Of a stretch of 64,000 nt of DNA, positions 50,678-60,506 are shown piece after piece; position 1 is the first letter of the stretch, and each line of letters begins with the position of its first letter. The DNA comes from Gluconacetobacter azotocaptans (GTDB taxonomy: Bacteria; Pseudomonadota; Alphaproteobacteria; Acetobacterales; Acetobacteraceae): positions 1 through 64,000 of the forward strand of contig NZ_JABEQF010000003.1 in the NCBI RefSeq assembly GCF_014174355.1, given 5' to 3'. The notes beneath the pieces were generated by a model. That model did no database searches and was not told the DNA's origin. It was given only the letters and a program-made list of their open reading frames with translations. The position numbers and the translations under genes are program-made.

Positions 50678-51763
50678 GTGCCTCCTTTACCCGTCGACCT
50701 GCTGCGCTGGTACGACCGCCACCGGCGGACGCTGCCCTGGCGGGCCCTGCCCGGCCGAACCGCCGATCCCTATCACGTCTGGCTCAGCGAGATCATGCTG
50801 CAGCAGACGACCGTGGCGGCCGTCATCCCATATTTCCATCGTTTTCTCGACCGGTTTCCCACCGTGGCCGACCTGGCGCGCGCCAGGCAGGACGATGTGA
50901 TGGCCGCGTGGGCGGGCCTGGGCTATTACGCGCGGGCGCGCAACCTGCATACCTGCGCCCAGGCAGTGGACCGCGCCGGCGGCTTCCCCCGCGACATGGC
51001 GGGGCTGCTGGCCCTGCCCGGGATCGGGCCCTATACCGCGGCCGCCATCGCCGCCATCGCCTTCGGCCATCCGGTCGTGCCGGTCGATGGCAATGTCGAA
51101 CGCGTGACCACCCGCCTGTTCGCCCTGACCGACCCGCTGCCCGCCGCGCGCAAGGCCATCGCCCTGCAGGCCGCGACATTGGGCGACGCGGCCGAGGCCC
51201 GGGCCAGGCCGTCCGACTTCGCGCAGGCGCTGTTCGATCTGGGGGCGGGGATCTGCACCCCGAAATCCCCGGCCTGCGTGCTGTGCCCCTGGCAGGCGGC
51301 CTGCGCCGGGGCGCGGCTGGGCATCGCCGCCAGCCTGCCGGCCAAGGCGCCGAAGGCCGCGAAGCCGGTTCGCCACGGGGCACATTTCCATCTGGTCGAC
51401 GCCGCGGGAAACGTCCTGCTGCGCCGCCGGCCGGAACGCGGGCTGCTGGGCGGCATGCTGGAACTGCCCGGCACCGCCTGGCGGGCCGAGGCATGGACCA
51501 TGGCCGACGCTTTCTCTCATGTTCCGCTGGCCCCCACGCGCGGGCTGTCGGCGTGGAAGTCCATGGGGCGGGTGACGCATGTCTTCACCCATTTCACCTT
51601 GCATGTGGATGTGTACGCGGCGCGCATCGACCGCTTTCCCAACAGCATCGCCGCCCGGGGCGGACTGGTCTGCGGCGAACACGAACTGGACGGGCTGGCC
51701 CTGCCGTCGCTGATGCGCAAATGCCTGCAGATTGCACGCAGCGGGGAAGCCGGCGAAACTTGA
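50678..51763 (+). CDS. mutY: A/G-specific adenine glycosylase MutY
   Basis: Removes adenine opposite 8-oxoguanine. 361 residues from GTG 50678, the only start compatible with the LLRWYDRHRRTLPWRALP beginning. Motifs: SEIMLQQTTVAAVIPYF (catalytic Glu), ALPGIGPYTAAAIAAIAFG helix-hairpin-helix, VDGNVERVTTRLF with the catalytic Asp, and CTPKSPACVLCPWQAAC, the four-Cys [4Fe-4S] motif with C-x6-C-x2-C-x5-C spacing. The C-terminal NUDIX-like 8-oxoG reader (GLLGGMLELPGT, VTHVFTHF) is present. Confidence 0.96.
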   Translation: MPPLPVDLLRWYDRHRRTLPWRALPGRTADPYHVWLSEIMLQQTTVAAVIPYFHRFLDRFPTVADLARARQDDVMAAWAGLGYYARARNLHTCAQAVDRAGGFPRDMAGLLALPGIGPYTAAAIAAIAFGHPVVPVDGNVERVTTRLFALTDPLPAARKAIALQAATLGDAAEARARPSDFAQALFDLGAGICTPKSPACVLCPWQAACAGARLGIAASLPAKAPKAAKPVRHGAHFHLVDAAGNVLLRRRPERGLLGGMLELPGTAWRAEAWTMADAFSHVPLAPTRGLSAWKSMGRVTHVFTHFTLHVDVYAARIDRFPNSIAARGGLVCGEHELDGLALPSLMRKCLQIARSGEAGET

Positions 51764-51941
51764 CGAATCGCAGCGCCGTTCCCATGTCGGGGATGCGTCG
51801 CTGGTTCCCGTCATTTTTTCGTTGACGGGGCATAAACCCGCACGGTTCACTGGAATGTGCGGTCCGGACCACCGATTTCGCGGCGCTGTTCCGCCGCCGC
51901 GCAAGCCTTCGAGGACCGCCCCGATCGGGATGGAGAGCACG

Positions 51942-52082
51942 ATGACCGCCATTTCCGCCTTTCTGTCGTCATCCCTGCCGCTGGTGTGCGTGTCCGTGCT
52001 GATGGGCTGTGCGGCGATCCAGGCGTGGCGCGCCCAGCCCACGCCCCGCCCGGTACCCGTGCGGGTACGCAATCGTCGCTGA
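51942..52082 (+). CDS. Small single-pass membrane protein (46 residues)
   Basis: ATG 51942 follows GGAGAGCACG, a good ribosome site. The product is one hydrophobic helix (FLSSSLPLVCVSVLMGCAA) and a basic Pro/Arg tail (RPVPVRVRNRR). An ATG at 51930 is in frame. Not recognised; the ribosome site and helix make it a credible small gene between mutY and hemH. Confidence 0.5.
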   Translation: MTAISAFLSSSLPLVCVSVLMGCAAIQAWRAQPTPRPVPVRVRNRR

Positions 52083-52185
52083 CGCGGCGCCGGTACAGGT
52101 TCCCACCTCTTTCACCGCCGGCGGACATCAGTCGCGATGAGGGCATTTTGCCAGGAACCGTGTCATCCTGTAGCAGAATGACCCG

Positions 52186-53223
52186 ATGAGCTTCCTGACC
52201 ATCCGTCCCGACGCGCCCGCCACGCCCGGCCCGTCACGCATCGGCGTATTGCTGACCAATCTCGGCACCCCGGACGGAACCGGCTATCAGGCCATCCGGC
52301 GGTACCTGTCGGAGTTCCTGTCCGACCGCCGTATCATCGAAGCCAGCCCCGCCATCTGGCAGCCCATCCTGCAAGGCCCCATCCTGACCCTGCGTCCACG
52401 CAGGACGGGGGCCGCCTACCGCCGCATCTGGCATGCCCAGCGCGACGAAAGCCCGTTGCGCACCCACACCCGCGCGCAGGCCGAAGGGCTGGCCGAACGG
52501 CTGGCCGCCGACGGCGTGGCGGTGGAATGGGCCATGCGATACGGCAACCCGGCCATCCTGTCGGGAATCGACCGGCTGCTGCGCCGTGGCTGTGACCGGA
52601 TCCTGCTGCTGCCGCTCTATCCCCAATACAGCGCCACCACCACGGCCACCGCCAACGACCAGGCGTTTCGCGCACTGATGCGGCTGCGCAACCAGCCGGC
52701 CATCCGGACCGTGCCGCCCTTCCCCGACCATCCGCTTTATATCGACGCCCTGGCCCGTTCGGTGCGCGAGACGCTGGCGGACCTGCCCTTCGCGCCGCAG
52801 CGGATCGTGGCCTCGTTCCACGGGCTGCCCCGCGATTACGTCGCCCGTGGCGATCATTATCCCCAGGATTGCGAGCGCACGATCGCCGCCCTGCGCCGGG
52901 CGCTGGACATGGACGAGGCGACCATGCCGCTGACCTATCAGTCGCGCTTCGGCCCCGCGCGCTGGCTGGAACCCTATACCGCGCCGCTGGTGCGGGCGTT
53001 GCCCGCGCAGGGCGTCACCCGTGTCGCGGTCATCATGCCGGGCTTCATGGCCGACTGCATCGAAACGCTGGACGAGATCGGCAACGAGGTGCGCGCCGAA
53101 TTCATCGCCGCCGGCGGAACCGATTTCGCGCTGATCCCCTGCCTGAACGGGGCCCCGGCCGCGATCGACCTGCTGGAAGCCCTGGCGCGGCGGGAACTGG
53201 CGGGGTGGCTGGACCCCGCCTGA
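52186..53223 (+). CDS. hemH: Ferrochelatase
   Basis: Inserts Fe(II) into protoporphyrin IX, the last haem step. 345 residues: VLLTNLGTPDGTGYQAIRRYLSEFL, MRYGNPAI, ILLLPLYPQYSATTTATAND, VASFHGLPRDYVARGDHY with the metal-binding His, YQSRFGPARWLEPYT and PGFMADCIETLDEI with the Glu of the active site. Length fits the family. Haem synthesis matches the haem export genes elsewhere in the window. Confidence 0.96.
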   Translation: MSFLTIRPDAPATPGPSRIGVLLTNLGTPDGTGYQAIRRYLSEFLSDRRIIEASPAIWQPILQGPILTLRPRRTGAAYRRIWHAQRDESPLRTHTRAQAEGLAERLAADGVAVEWAMRYGNPAILSGIDRLLRRGCDRILLLPLYPQYSATTTATANDQAFRALMRLRNQPAIRTVPPFPDHPLYIDALARSVRETLADLPFAPQRIVASFHGLPRDYVARGDHYPQDCERTIAALRRALDMDEATMPLTYQSRFGPARWLEPYTAPLVRALPAQGVTRVAVIMPGFMADCIETLDEIGNEVRAEFIAAGGTDFALIPCLNGAPAAIDLLEALARRELAGWLDPA

Positions 53224-53231
53224 AGGAAAAA

Positions 53232-53342
53232 TCGGGCGTCGCCCGAACCCACCAGGGCCTGAGGCCCTGGACCCCGATCATGGATCAACGACCGGGTTTC
53301 CAAAGGGCGAGGCCCTTTGGCGGGTTTCAGGGCAGCGCCCTG
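53232..53342 (+). repeat. Intergenic hairpin repeat, copy i
   Basis: TCGGGCGTCGCCCGA, hairpin CCAGGGCC-TGA-GGCCCTGG, linker GGATCAACGACCGGG, hairpin CCAAAGGGC-GAG-GCCCTTTGG, then AGGGC-A-GCGCCCT. Very close to copy j at 60.4 kb. 9 nt after the hemH stop. Confidence 0.85.
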
Positions 53343-53363
53343 ATGCTTGCCGATGAGGCGTCC

Positions 53364-53720
53364 TCAATGTCCCGGGGCGGGCGGATGCTCGGCGTCATAC
53401 AGCGTGGCCTTCTGCTCGTCCGTCTTGCGGTTCCGGTACCGTTCCGCCAGGCTCATATGCGGGTCGGCGGGATGTTCCTTGTCATACAGCGCGGCCTTCG
53501 CGCGGAGGCCCTTGCGGTATTCGTGGCGGGTATACATGCCCGCGACGCACCCCCCGGCGGCCCCCATAACGCCATGATGGGCCAGATGCCCACCGACCGC
53601 GCCGACCGCACCGTATTTCAGGCAACCGCCGGGTTCGGCCCGCGCGTCGGTGGCCATGCCCGCCGCCAGCAGGCCGGCGGCCATCAGAGCGGGCGCGACG
53701 CATTTCCGCAAACTCATCAT
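53364..53720 (-). CDS. Secreted small protein with glycine-zipper stretch
   Basis: 118 residues from ATG 53720 (a second ATG follows at once). Signal peptide KCVAPALMAAGLLAAGMATDARA, then two Cys and GAVGAVGGHLAHHGVMGAAGG, a Gly/His zipper-like segment, then a charged helical C-terminus with two related copies of LYDxEHPxxP (ALYDKEHPADPH and TLYDAEHPPAPGH). Not assigned to a known family. Frame remains open upstream to 53798 but that part lacks a signal-like start. Confidence 0.65.
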   Translation of the reverse strand: MMSLRKCVAPALMAAGLLAAGMATDARAEPGGCLKYGAVGAVGGHLAHHGVMGAAGGCVAGMYTRHEYRKGLRAKAALYDKEHPADPHMSLAERYRNRKTDEQKATLYDAEHPPAPGH

Positions 53721-53857
53721 CTCTCGTATCCAATTTCGATTGCCGGACATCGGAACGGAACCGCCCGTTCCATGCCCCGGACATGCATCATGTAACATAA
53801 TATGTCACGGCTGTGGCATCCCCAAGCCCGGCCTCGGGTCAAGGGATGCGCATCGCG

Positions 53858-54499
53858 TCACGGCCGGTCGCAACTCTCGGTCAGGCGATTGAAGACCAGC
53901 CCCTTGCTGCAGGTGACGACGGGCGACTGCATCGGCGCCCCCTGCGGCGGCGGGGCGGCATAGGGCTGCTGATATGGCTGATACGGCTGCTGCGGGTAGG
54001 CGGCGGAGGCCGCCGTGCCGGGGTAATAGGGATAATAGCCGGGCGGGTAGCCCGCGCTGCCGTCATATCCATCGTCATATCCGTCATAGTACGACCCGTA
54101 AGAGGATGCCGCCGCGCCGGCCGCCACGCCCAGGACCGCGCCGAAGGCCAGCGGCCAGCCCCAGCCGCCATAATAGCCGCCGTAATACGGATAGCCGCCC
54201 CATCCCCAGCCGCCATAATAGGGCCGGTAGCCCCAGCCGCCGCCGCGCCACCCACCGCCACGCCAGCCCCAGCCACCGCCACCGTGCCAGCCGCCACCAC
54301 CGCCGTGCCAACCGCCGCCACCACCGCCGTGCCAGCCACCGCCGCCACCGTGCCAGCCGCCGCCGCCACCACCGTGCCAGCCACCACCACCACCGCCACC
54401 ATGACCGCCGCCGCCGCCATGTTGCGCCCAGGCGATCTGACCTCCGGCCGTCGTCCCGAGCATCAGGGCTGCCGCCCCCAGAACCAGAAATCGCCGCAT
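53858..54499 (-). CDS. Secreted Gly/His/Trp-repeat protein
   Basis: 213 residues from ATG 54499 (MRRFLVLGAAALMLGTTAG, signal peptide). Residues about 27-95 are imperfect repeats of GGGGGWHG, followed by Tyr/Gly-rich sequence (YPYYGGYYGGWGWP), a Gly-zipper-like hydrophobic stretch (FGAVLGVAAGAAASS), Tyr/Asp and Gln/Pro-rich linkers and a short C-terminal motif SPVVTCSKGLVFNRLTESC with two Cys. The last motif looks conserved and folded. Function unknown; likely an envelope or extracellular protein related in design to the gene at 49604. Confidence 0.75.
   Translation of the reverse strand: MRRFLVLGAAALMLGTTAGGQIAWAQHGGGGGHGGGGGGGWHGGGGGGWHGGGGGWHGGGGGGWHGGGGGWHGGGGWGWRGGGWRGGGWGYRPYYGGWGWGGYPYYGGYYGGWGWPLAFGAVLGVAAGAAASSYGSYYDGYDDGYDGSAGYPPGYYPYYPGTAASAAYPQQPYQPYQQPYAAPPPQGAPMQSPVVTCSKGLVFNRLTESCDRP
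54240..54425 (-). repeat. Coding tandem repeat in the Gly/His/Trp protein gene
   Basis: Imperfect 18-27-bp units (plus strand CACCGTGCCAGCCGCCGCC and variants) encode WHGGGGG repeats. It is a coding low-complexity array, prone to length change, and not a CRISPR array because the units are contiguous and vary in step with codons. Confidence 0.8.
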
Positions 54500-54595
54500 G
54501 ACCGCGCCTCCCTTTCCATGTCCTTTTATATAGGTGGTCATGTGGCCCGATTCAGGTTGCGCCGGTATCGATATGTAACGCGGCGATATCGGGCG

Positions 54596-55438
54596 TCAGG
54601 GCCGGTGGCGTTCTTCCCACTGGGCTATCACTTCCATGACGGCAGCCGACGTTTCCTCGATCGAACGCTGGCTGACATCCACCAGGGGCCAGCCATGCCG
54701 GGCGCACACGCGCCGCGCCCAGCGGACTTCCTCCTCGACCTGCTCGGGGTCGACATACGGGTTGTTGCGCATCACCAGATCCATCCGCCGGTCGGCCATC
54801 ACATCCAGCCTGTGCCGCCGGATACCGATCAGCACGTCGGGATCTATGGTCAACCCGACCACCGGCCGGGACAGATGCTCCAGCTCGCCTGGCAGCGGCA
54901 GGTTGGGGATCAGCGGCACGTTGGCCGCCTTGACGCCGCAATTGGCCAGGTAGAACGAGGTCGGGGTCTTGGACGCGCGCGACACCCCCACCAGCACCAC
55001 GTCGGCGTGCGACAGGCCGCCCATTTCCTGCCCGTCATCATGGGCCAGCACGAAATGCATGGCGTCGATGCGGCGGAAATAGGCATCGTCCATCACGTAC
55101 TGGCCGCCCGGCCGGGCGATGGCGGCTTCGCCCAGTTCGTCCTGCAGGACGTTGGTGACAGGGTCCAGCACGTTGATCAGCCGGACGCCGATATGTCCGC
55201 ACCCGACCGTCAGTTCGTGCCGCAGCCGGGGATCGACCACCGACGACAGGACCGGCCCCGGATCCTGTGCGATGCCTTCGAGCGCGCGCCGCAATTGCGA
55301 GCGCGTCCGCAGCAGGTTCCAGCGATGGTAGGTGACGTCGGCATGGCTGAACTGCGCGACCGAGGCACGGACGAGGGAATCCAGCGTCTGCCCCGTCGCG
55401 TCCGACGCCAGATGCAGCACGATATGGTGCGATGGCAT
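54596..55438 (-). CDS. Pyruvate, phosphate dikinase regulatory protein (DUF299 kinase/phosphorylase)
   Basis: ADP-dependent kinase and phosphate-dependent phosphorylase that switches PpdK (or PEP synthase) off and on by modifying a Thr next to its catalytic His. 280 residues from ATG 55438 ([18 protein letters not shown]). The P-loop is [20 protein letters not shown], with [10 protein letters not shown] and ITP-like [17 protein letters not shown]. An upstream ATG at 55501 would add 21 residues. It is immediately downstream of ppdK on the same strand, which supports PpdK as its target and not PEP synthase. Confidence 0.93.
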   Translation of the reverse strand: MPSHHIVLHLASDATGQTLDSLVRASVAQFSHADVTYHRWNLLRTRSQLRRALEGIAQDPGPVLSSVVDPRLRHELTVGCGHIGVRLINVLDPVTNVLQDELGEAAIARPGGQYVMDDAYFRRIDAMHFVLAHDDGQEMGGLSHADVVLVGVSRASKTPTSFYLANCGVKAANVPLIPNLPLPGELEHLSRPVVGLTIDPDVLIGIRRHRLDVMADRRMDLVMRNNPYVDPEQVEEEVRWARRVCARHGWPLVDVSQRSIEETSAAVMEVIAQWEERHRP

Positions 55439-55520
55439 GCGTATATGGCCCCGGCGCCCCATGGGGGCGGACATGATCGGCATGGCCGGGTGTGCGCGCA
55501 CACACCCGGCCGGCCAGTCG

Positions 55521-58211
55521 TCAGCGGCTGTCGGCGGGCAGCGGACGCTTCTGCTCGTCCCGGCGGGCCAGGGCGGCCTGTGCCGCCGCCAGGCGCGCGA
55601 TCGGCACCCGGAACGGCGAACAGGACACGTAATCCAGCCCGACCGATTCGAAGAACCCGATCGAGGCCGGATCGCCCCCGTGCTCGCCGCACACGCCCAG
55701 CTTCAGGCCCGGCTTCGTGCGGCGTCCCTTCTCGACCCCCATCGCGACAAGCTGGCCCACGCCTTCCTGGTCGATGGAGATGAACGGGTCGCGCGGGATC
55801 AGGTCATGTTCCAGATAGAACGGCATGAACGTGCCCGCGTCGTCGCGCGACAGACCGAACGTGGTCTGCGTCAGGTCGTTGGTGCCGAACGAGAAGAAAT
55901 CCGCGTCCTGCGCGATCCGGTCGGCCGTCAGCGCCGCGCGCGGCAGTTCGATCATGGTGCCGATGCTGTACTCCAGCGCGACGCCGGCCGCCGCCACGAC
56001 TTCCGCCGCCACGGCCTCGACATTCGCGCGGGCACGGCGCAGTTCGGTCTCCATGCCCACCAGCGGGATCATGATCTCCGGCACCACCTGCTGTCCGCTC
56101 TCGCCCGAAACCGCAATCGCGGCCTCGATGATCGCGCGGGCCTGCATGGCGTACAGTTGCGGATAGGTCAGGCCCAGGCGGCAGCCGCGATGGCCCAGCA
56201 TCGGGTTGGATTCCGACAGCGCCGCCTTGCGGGCCGCCAGGGCCTCGACGCTTTCGCCCAGCGCCGCCGCGACCTCGGCCAGTTCGGCATCGCCATGCGG
56301 CAGGAATTCATGCAGCGGCGGGTCCAGCAGGCGGATCGTCACCGGCAGCCCTGCCATGATGCGGAACAGCGCCTTGAAATCCTCGCGCTGGAACGGCAGC
56401 AGCGCGTCGATGGCGCGCGTCCGCGCGGTGTCGTCGCCCGCCATGATCATCTGCCGCACGAAGCCGATGCGGTCCGGGGCGAAGAACATGTGCTCGGTCC
56501 GGCACAGGCCGATTCCCTCGGCGCCGAAGTGGCGCGCGGTCTCGGCGTCCTCGGGCGTTTCGGCGTTGGCGCGGATCTTCATCCGGCGCGTGCGGTCGGC
56601 CCAGCCCATCAGGGTCGAGAAATCGCCCGACAGGGTGGGTTCGATCGTCCCGACCCGGCCGGCGAAGACCTCGCCCGTCGCGCCGTCCAGCGTGATCCAC
56701 TCGCCTTCGTGCAGGACGGTGCCGCCGACCGACAGCGTGCGCGCGCGATAATCCACATGGATCCCGCCGGCGCCGGCGACGCAGACGCGCCCCATGCCGC
56801 GCGCCACCACGGCGGCGTGCGACGTCATGCCGCCACGGGTGGTCAGCACGCCGCGCGCGGCATGCATGCCGTGCACGTCCTCGGGCGAGGTTTCGATCCG
56901 GACCAGGATCACGTCCTCGCCCCGGGCAGCGCGGATTTCCACGTCCTCGGCGGTGAAGACGATGGCGCCCGCCGCCGCCCCCGGCGACGCCGGCAGCCCG
57001 CGGCTCAGCAGCGTGCGGGGCGCTTCGGGGTCCAGCGTCGGATGCAGCAGCTGGTCCAGCGACGAGGGGGGCACCCGGCGGATCGCCTCCTCATGCGTGA
57101 TCAGGCCTTCCTCGGCCATGCTGATGGCGATCCGCAGCGCGGCGGCGGCGGTGCGCTTGCCGGTGCGGGTCTGCAGCATGTACAGGCGGTTGGCCTGGAC
57201 CGTGAATTCGATGTCCTGCATGTCGCGGTAATGGCGTTCCAGGATGTCGCGCACCGCCAGCAGTTCGCGATAGGCGTCGGGCAGTGCCTTTTCCATCGAC
57301 ACCTCGTCGCCACGGGCGCGGGCCTCGGACATCGGCTGGGGGGTGCGGATGCCGGCCACCACGTCCTCGCCCTGGGCGTTGATGAGGTATTCGCCGTAGA
57401 AGACGTTTTCGCCGGTGGACGGATCGCGGGTGAAGCACACGCCGGTGGCGCAATCCTCGCCCATGTTGCCGAACACCATGGCCTGCACGTTGACCGCCGT
57501 GCCCCAGCTGGCCGGAATGTCGTGCAGGCGGCGATAGGTGTTGGCGCGCGGGTTCATCCACGACCCGAACACCGCCCCGATCGCGCCCCACAATTGCGCG
57601 TGCGGGTCCATGGGGAAGTCGTCCCCGGTCTCGCGCAGCACGATCTCCTTGTAGCCCGCGACGACGTCCTGCCAGTCCTCGGCCGACAGGCGGGTATCGT
57701 CCTGCACGCCGGCCGCGCGCTTGGTCTCCTCGATCAGGTCCTCGAAGCGATGGTGCGACACGCCGAGCACGACCGAGCCGTACATCTGGATGAAGCGGCG
57801 ATAGCTGTCCCAGGCGAAGCGCGGATCGCCCGACGAGGCCGCCAGCCCTTCCACCGTGCTGTCGTTCAGGCCCAGATTGAGGACGGTGTCCATCATGCCC
57901 GGCATCGACACCCGCGCGCCCGAGCGGACCGAGACCAGAAGCGGGGCGGCCGGATCGCCGAAGCGCAGGCCCAGCGTCTCCTCGATGCCGTGCAGGGCCG
58001 TGTCGAGCTGCGCCTTCAGTTCGGCGGGATAGGCCCGGCCGTTTTCATAGAAGCTGGTGCAGACCTCGGTGGTGATCGTAAAGCCTGGTGGCACGGGCAG
58101 GCCGATCGCCGCCATTTCCGCCAGGTTGGCGCCTTTGCCGCCCAGCAGGTCGCGCATGCCGGCGCTGCCTTCGTTGGTGCCGCTTCCGAAACCATAGACC
58201 CACTTCGTCAT
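55521..58211 (-). CDS. ppdK: Pyruvate, phosphate dikinase
   Basis: Interconverts pyruvate + ATP + Pi with PEP + AMP + PPi. 896 residues: N-terminal ATP-grasp ([30 protein letters not shown] read in parts, GFTITTEVC), central phosphohistidine domain ([23 protein letters not shown]; the His is the phosphocarrier and the adjacent Thr the regulatory site) and C-terminal TIM barrel ([37 protein letters not shown]). ATG 58211 has AAGGAG upstream. In acetic acid bacteria it supports gluconeogenic PEP supply; that role is general knowledge. Confidence 0.97.
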   Translation of the reverse strand: MTKWVYGFGSGTNEGSAGMRDLLGGKGANLAEMAAIGLPVPPGFTITTEVCTSFYENGRAYPAELKAQLDTALHGIEETLGLRFGDPAAPLLVSVRSGARVSMPGMMDTVLNLGLNDSTVEGLAASSGDPRFAWDSYRRFIQMYGSVVLGVSHHRFEDLIEETKRAAGVQDDTRLSAEDWQDVVAGYKEIVLRETGDDFPMDPHAQLWGAIGAVFGSWMNPRANTYRRLHDIPASWGTAVNVQAMVFGNMGEDCATGVCFTRDPSTGENVFYGEYLINAQGEDVVAGIRTPQPMSEARARGDEVSMEKALPDAYRELLAVRDILERHYRDMQDIEFTVQANRLYMLQTRTGKRTAAAALRIAISMAEEGLITHEEAIRRVPPSSLDQLLHPTLDPEAPRTLLSRGLPASPGAAAGAIVFTAEDVEIRAARGEDVILVRIETSPEDVHGMHAARGVLTTRGGMTSHAAVVARGMGRVCVAGAGGIHVDYRARTLSVGGTVLHEGEWITLDGATGEVFAGRVGTIEPTLSGDFSTLMGWADRTRRMKIRANAETPEDAETARHFGAEGIGLCRTEHMFFAPDRIGFVRQMIMAGDDTARTRAIDALLPFQREDFKALFRIMAGLPVTIRLLDPPLHEFLPHGDAELAEVAAALGESVEALAARKAALSESNPMLGHRGCRLGLTYPQLYAMQARAIIEAAIAVSGESGQQVVPEIMIPLVGMETELRRARANVEAVAAEVVAAAGVALEYSIGTMIELPRAALTADRIAQDADFFSFGTNDLTQTTFGLSRDDAGTFMPFYLEHDLIPRDPFISIDQEGVGQLVAMGVEKGRRTKPGLKLGVCGEHGGDPASIGFFESVGLDYVSCSPFRVPIARLAAAQAALARRDEQKRPLPADSR

Positions 58212-58717
58212 CTCGGTATCTCCTTGTGCCCCGTGTTCTTTCTGCGCGAAACGTAGGCATTCCTCTGACCCGAACTTTTCTTGATCTTGCTTGTTCGGGC
58301 GCCGCCCTGCTTTCTTAGCTGCTCATCGGGCGGATTTCGATCTTTTTATTATGACGGAACCTGTCTGCTCGCGGCCTGTTTTCGGGCCTGCGCGGCCGTA
58401 CGCGCGGGGCGGCAGCGCGGGCGCCGAGGTGGGCTGCGTGGCGAGCATGGCCGGCGCGTCCGGATGGGGGGCACGGGGGCCGGCACCCGCGGGCGTCGTT
58501 ATTGTGAACGATCTGCCGGCCCGCCTGTTCTTTCGATACCGATGTGATGCCGGTTGCGGCAGGACGGCCGCTTCCCGGCCCGCGCCGTCGATTTTTCCGT
58601 GTCGGGGCATGGGAAATCCGGCAATCCGGGCCTGCCGCCGCCCGCTCCTGTCCGGTTGACAGGCCCACGCGAATGGGCGACGTCTGCCCTAACCAACAAG
58701 AAAAAAGGCGCATCGGG
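58212..58717. other. Gene-free divergent region between ppdK and the DUF3311 gene
   Basis: 506 bp in which I see no convincing gene. Part of it (58300-58360) is relatively AT-rich and may hold the ppdK promoter; the remaining ORFs on both strands are high-GC artefacts. No repeat copy or clear hairpin terminator was found. Confidence 0.6.
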
Positions 58718-58897
58718 ATGAAAATGCTCCGTCTGGCGTTGCTTCTGCCGTTCCTGGGGCTGTTATGGCTTCCGTTTTATGACCGGATCGAACCCTCGTT
58801 CCTGGGGTTTCCGTTCTTCTACTGGTACCAGCTGGCCTGGGTGCCGCTGACGTCCCTGCTGGTCCTGCTGGTCTGGAAGAAGGGCGCGCGTTCATGA
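58718..58897 (+). CDS. DUF3311 small membrane protein
   Basis: 59 residues, two membrane helices (about 4-19 and 34-53) separated by FYDRIEPSFLGFPFFYWYQLAWVP, the DUF3311 signature. Genes of this family sit directly before sodium:solute symporters, as here, where the stop overlaps the symporter ATG. It is probably an accessory subunit of the transporter. ATG 58718 is preferred; ATG 58724 is possible. Confidence 0.88.
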   Translation: MKMLRLALLLPFLGLLWLPFYDRIEPSFLGFPFFYWYQLAWVPLTSLLVLLVWKKGARS

Positions 58898-60363
58898 CCG
58901 CGCAAGCACCCGGTCCGGCGGCCCTGATCGTCTTCATCCTGTTCTTCGCCGCCACGATCCTGCTGGGCAGCACCGTCAGCTGGTGGCGCGCCCACCGGCC
59001 CGCGCACGGCGCCGACAAGTCCGAGGACTGGGGCCTGGGCGGCCGGCAGTTCGGCACCTGGGTCACATGGTTTCTGGTCGGCGGCGATTTCTATACCGCC
59101 TATACCGTCATCGCGGTGCCCGCCCTGGTCTACGCCACCGGGGCGTTCGGTTTCTTCGCGCTGCCTTATACGATCATCGTCTATCCGTTCGTGTTCCTGG
59201 TCATGCCCATCCTGTGGCGCATCGCGCATGCCGGCCGGCATGCCACGGCGGCGGACATCGTGCGGGCACGCTTCGGCAGCCGCCCGCTGGAACTGGCGAT
59301 CGCCTGCAGCGGCCTGGTCGCGGTCATGCCCTATATCGCCCTGCAGCTGATCGGCATCCGCACGGTGATCGCGGCGCTGGGCCTGCCGGGCGAAATCCCG
59401 CTGATCGTCGCCTTCGTGTCGCTGGCCGCCTATACGTGGCTGGGCGGGCTGCATGCCCCGGCGCTGACGGCGTTCATCAAGGACATCATGATCTATATTG
59501 CGGTGCTGGCCGCCGTGATCGTCATTCCGGTGCATCTGGGCGGATATGCCGCGATGTTCGCCACCGCCGCGCAGCACCTGCCCAAACCCGAGGGCAACCA
59601 CGCCCTGATGGCCGGGCAGGCCGTGCCCTATGCGACGCTGGCGCTGTCGTCGGCGCTGGCGGCATTCCTGTATCCGCACACGCTGACCGGCGTGCTGGCC
59701 GCGCGCTCGGCCGACACGATCCGCAAGAACGCGGTCATGCTGCCGGCCTATACGCTGCTGCTGGGCCTGATCGCGATGCTGGGCCTGATGGCGCATGCCG
59801 CGGGGATCGTGACGACCCACTCCTCGTCAGTCGTGCCGTTGCTGTTCCTGGCCATCTTCCCCGCATGGTTCAGCGGTTTCTGCTTCGCCGCCGTCGCCGT
59901 CGGCGCGCTGGTGCCCGCGGCGGTCATGGCCATCGGCGCCGCCAACCTGGTGACGCGCAACATCCTCACCGGGCGTGGACAGGACGTCGGAGCCGCCCGG
60001 ATCGTCGCCTTCGGCGTCAAGCTGGGCGCGCTGGCCTGCGTGCTGTTCCTGAATGCCCAGTTCGCCATCGACCTGCAATTGCTGGGCGGCTTATGGATTC
60101 TTCAGACTTTCCCGGCGCTGGTGCTGGGCCTGACGCGGATTCGTTTCTCGGCCGGCGCGATGCTGCTGGGCTGGACGGTCGGCACGCTGTTCGGGACGTA
60201 TCTGTGCTTCCAGGACGGGCTGAAACCCACGCATGTCCTGGCCCTGGGCGGCCTGCACCAGGCGGTTTCGACCGGTCTTCTGGCGCTGCTGGTCAATATC
60301 GGCGTGGTGGCCGTCGCCACCGTTCTGGTCCCCGGCCGCCGCACGGAAACCACCGTCGCCTGA
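58894..60363 (+). CDS. Sodium:solute symporter (SSS family)
   Basis: 489 residues with about 13 membrane helices. The N-terminal LGGRQFGTWVTWFLVGGDFYTAYT and GIRTVIAALG, AYTWLGGLHAPALTAFIKDIMIY segments are SSS family hallmarks. The pairing with DUF3311 points to the subgroup that includes monocarboxylate/pyruvate-type permeases, but the substrate is inferred only. It is coupled to the upstream gene by overlap. A full hairpin repeat follows the stop. Confidence 0.9.
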   Translation: MTAQAPGPAALIVFILFFAATILLGSTVSWWRAHRPAHGADKSEDWGLGGRQFGTWVTWFLVGGDFYTAYTVIAVPALVYATGAFGFFALPYTIIVYPFVFLVMPILWRIAHAGRHATAADIVRARFGSRPLELAIACSGLVAVMPYIALQLIGIRTVIAALGLPGEIPLIVAFVSLAAYTWLGGLHAPALTAFIKDIMIYIAVLAAVIVIPVHLGGYAAMFATAAQHLPKPEGNHALMAGQAVPYATLALSSALAAFLYPHTLTGVLAARSADTIRKNAVMLPAYTLLLGLIAMLGLMAHAAGIVTTHSSSVVPLLFLAIFPAWFSGFCFAAVAVGALVPAAVMAIGAANLVTRNILTGRGQDVGAARIVAFGVKLGALACVLFLNAQFAIDLQLLGGLWILQTFPALVLGLTRIRFSAGAMLLGWTVGTLFGTYLCFQDGLKPTHVLALGGLHQAVSTGLLALLVNIGVVAVATVLVPGRRTETTVA

Positions 60364-60403
60364 ACGTCCGGCCGGTTGTCAGGAGGGGGCGCCCGCAGGC
60401 AGA

Positions 60404-60506
60404 TCGGGCGTTGCCCGAACCCACCAGGGCCTGAGGCCCTGGACCCCGACCCTGGATAAACGACCGGGCTTCCAAAGGGCGAGGCCCTTTGGCGGGTTTC
60501 AGGGCA
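60404..60506 (+). repeat. Intergenic hairpin repeat, copy j
   Basis: TCGGGCGTTGCCCGA, CCAGGGCC-TGA-GGCCCTGG, linker GGATAAACGACCGGG, CCAAAGGGC-GAG-GCCCTTTGG. It extends into the convergent glycosyltransferase gene and supplies its stop codon. Confidence 0.85.

Noticed and set aside
54240-54425. Repeat array that might be taken for a CRISPR
   Set aside because: Units are contiguous, in multiples of codons and encode WHGGGGG; there are no unique spacers and no cas genes.
58281-58660. Several ORFs between ppdK and the DUF3311 gene
   Set aside because: They overlap on both strands, lack ribosome sites and show composition typical of non-coding high-GC DNA.
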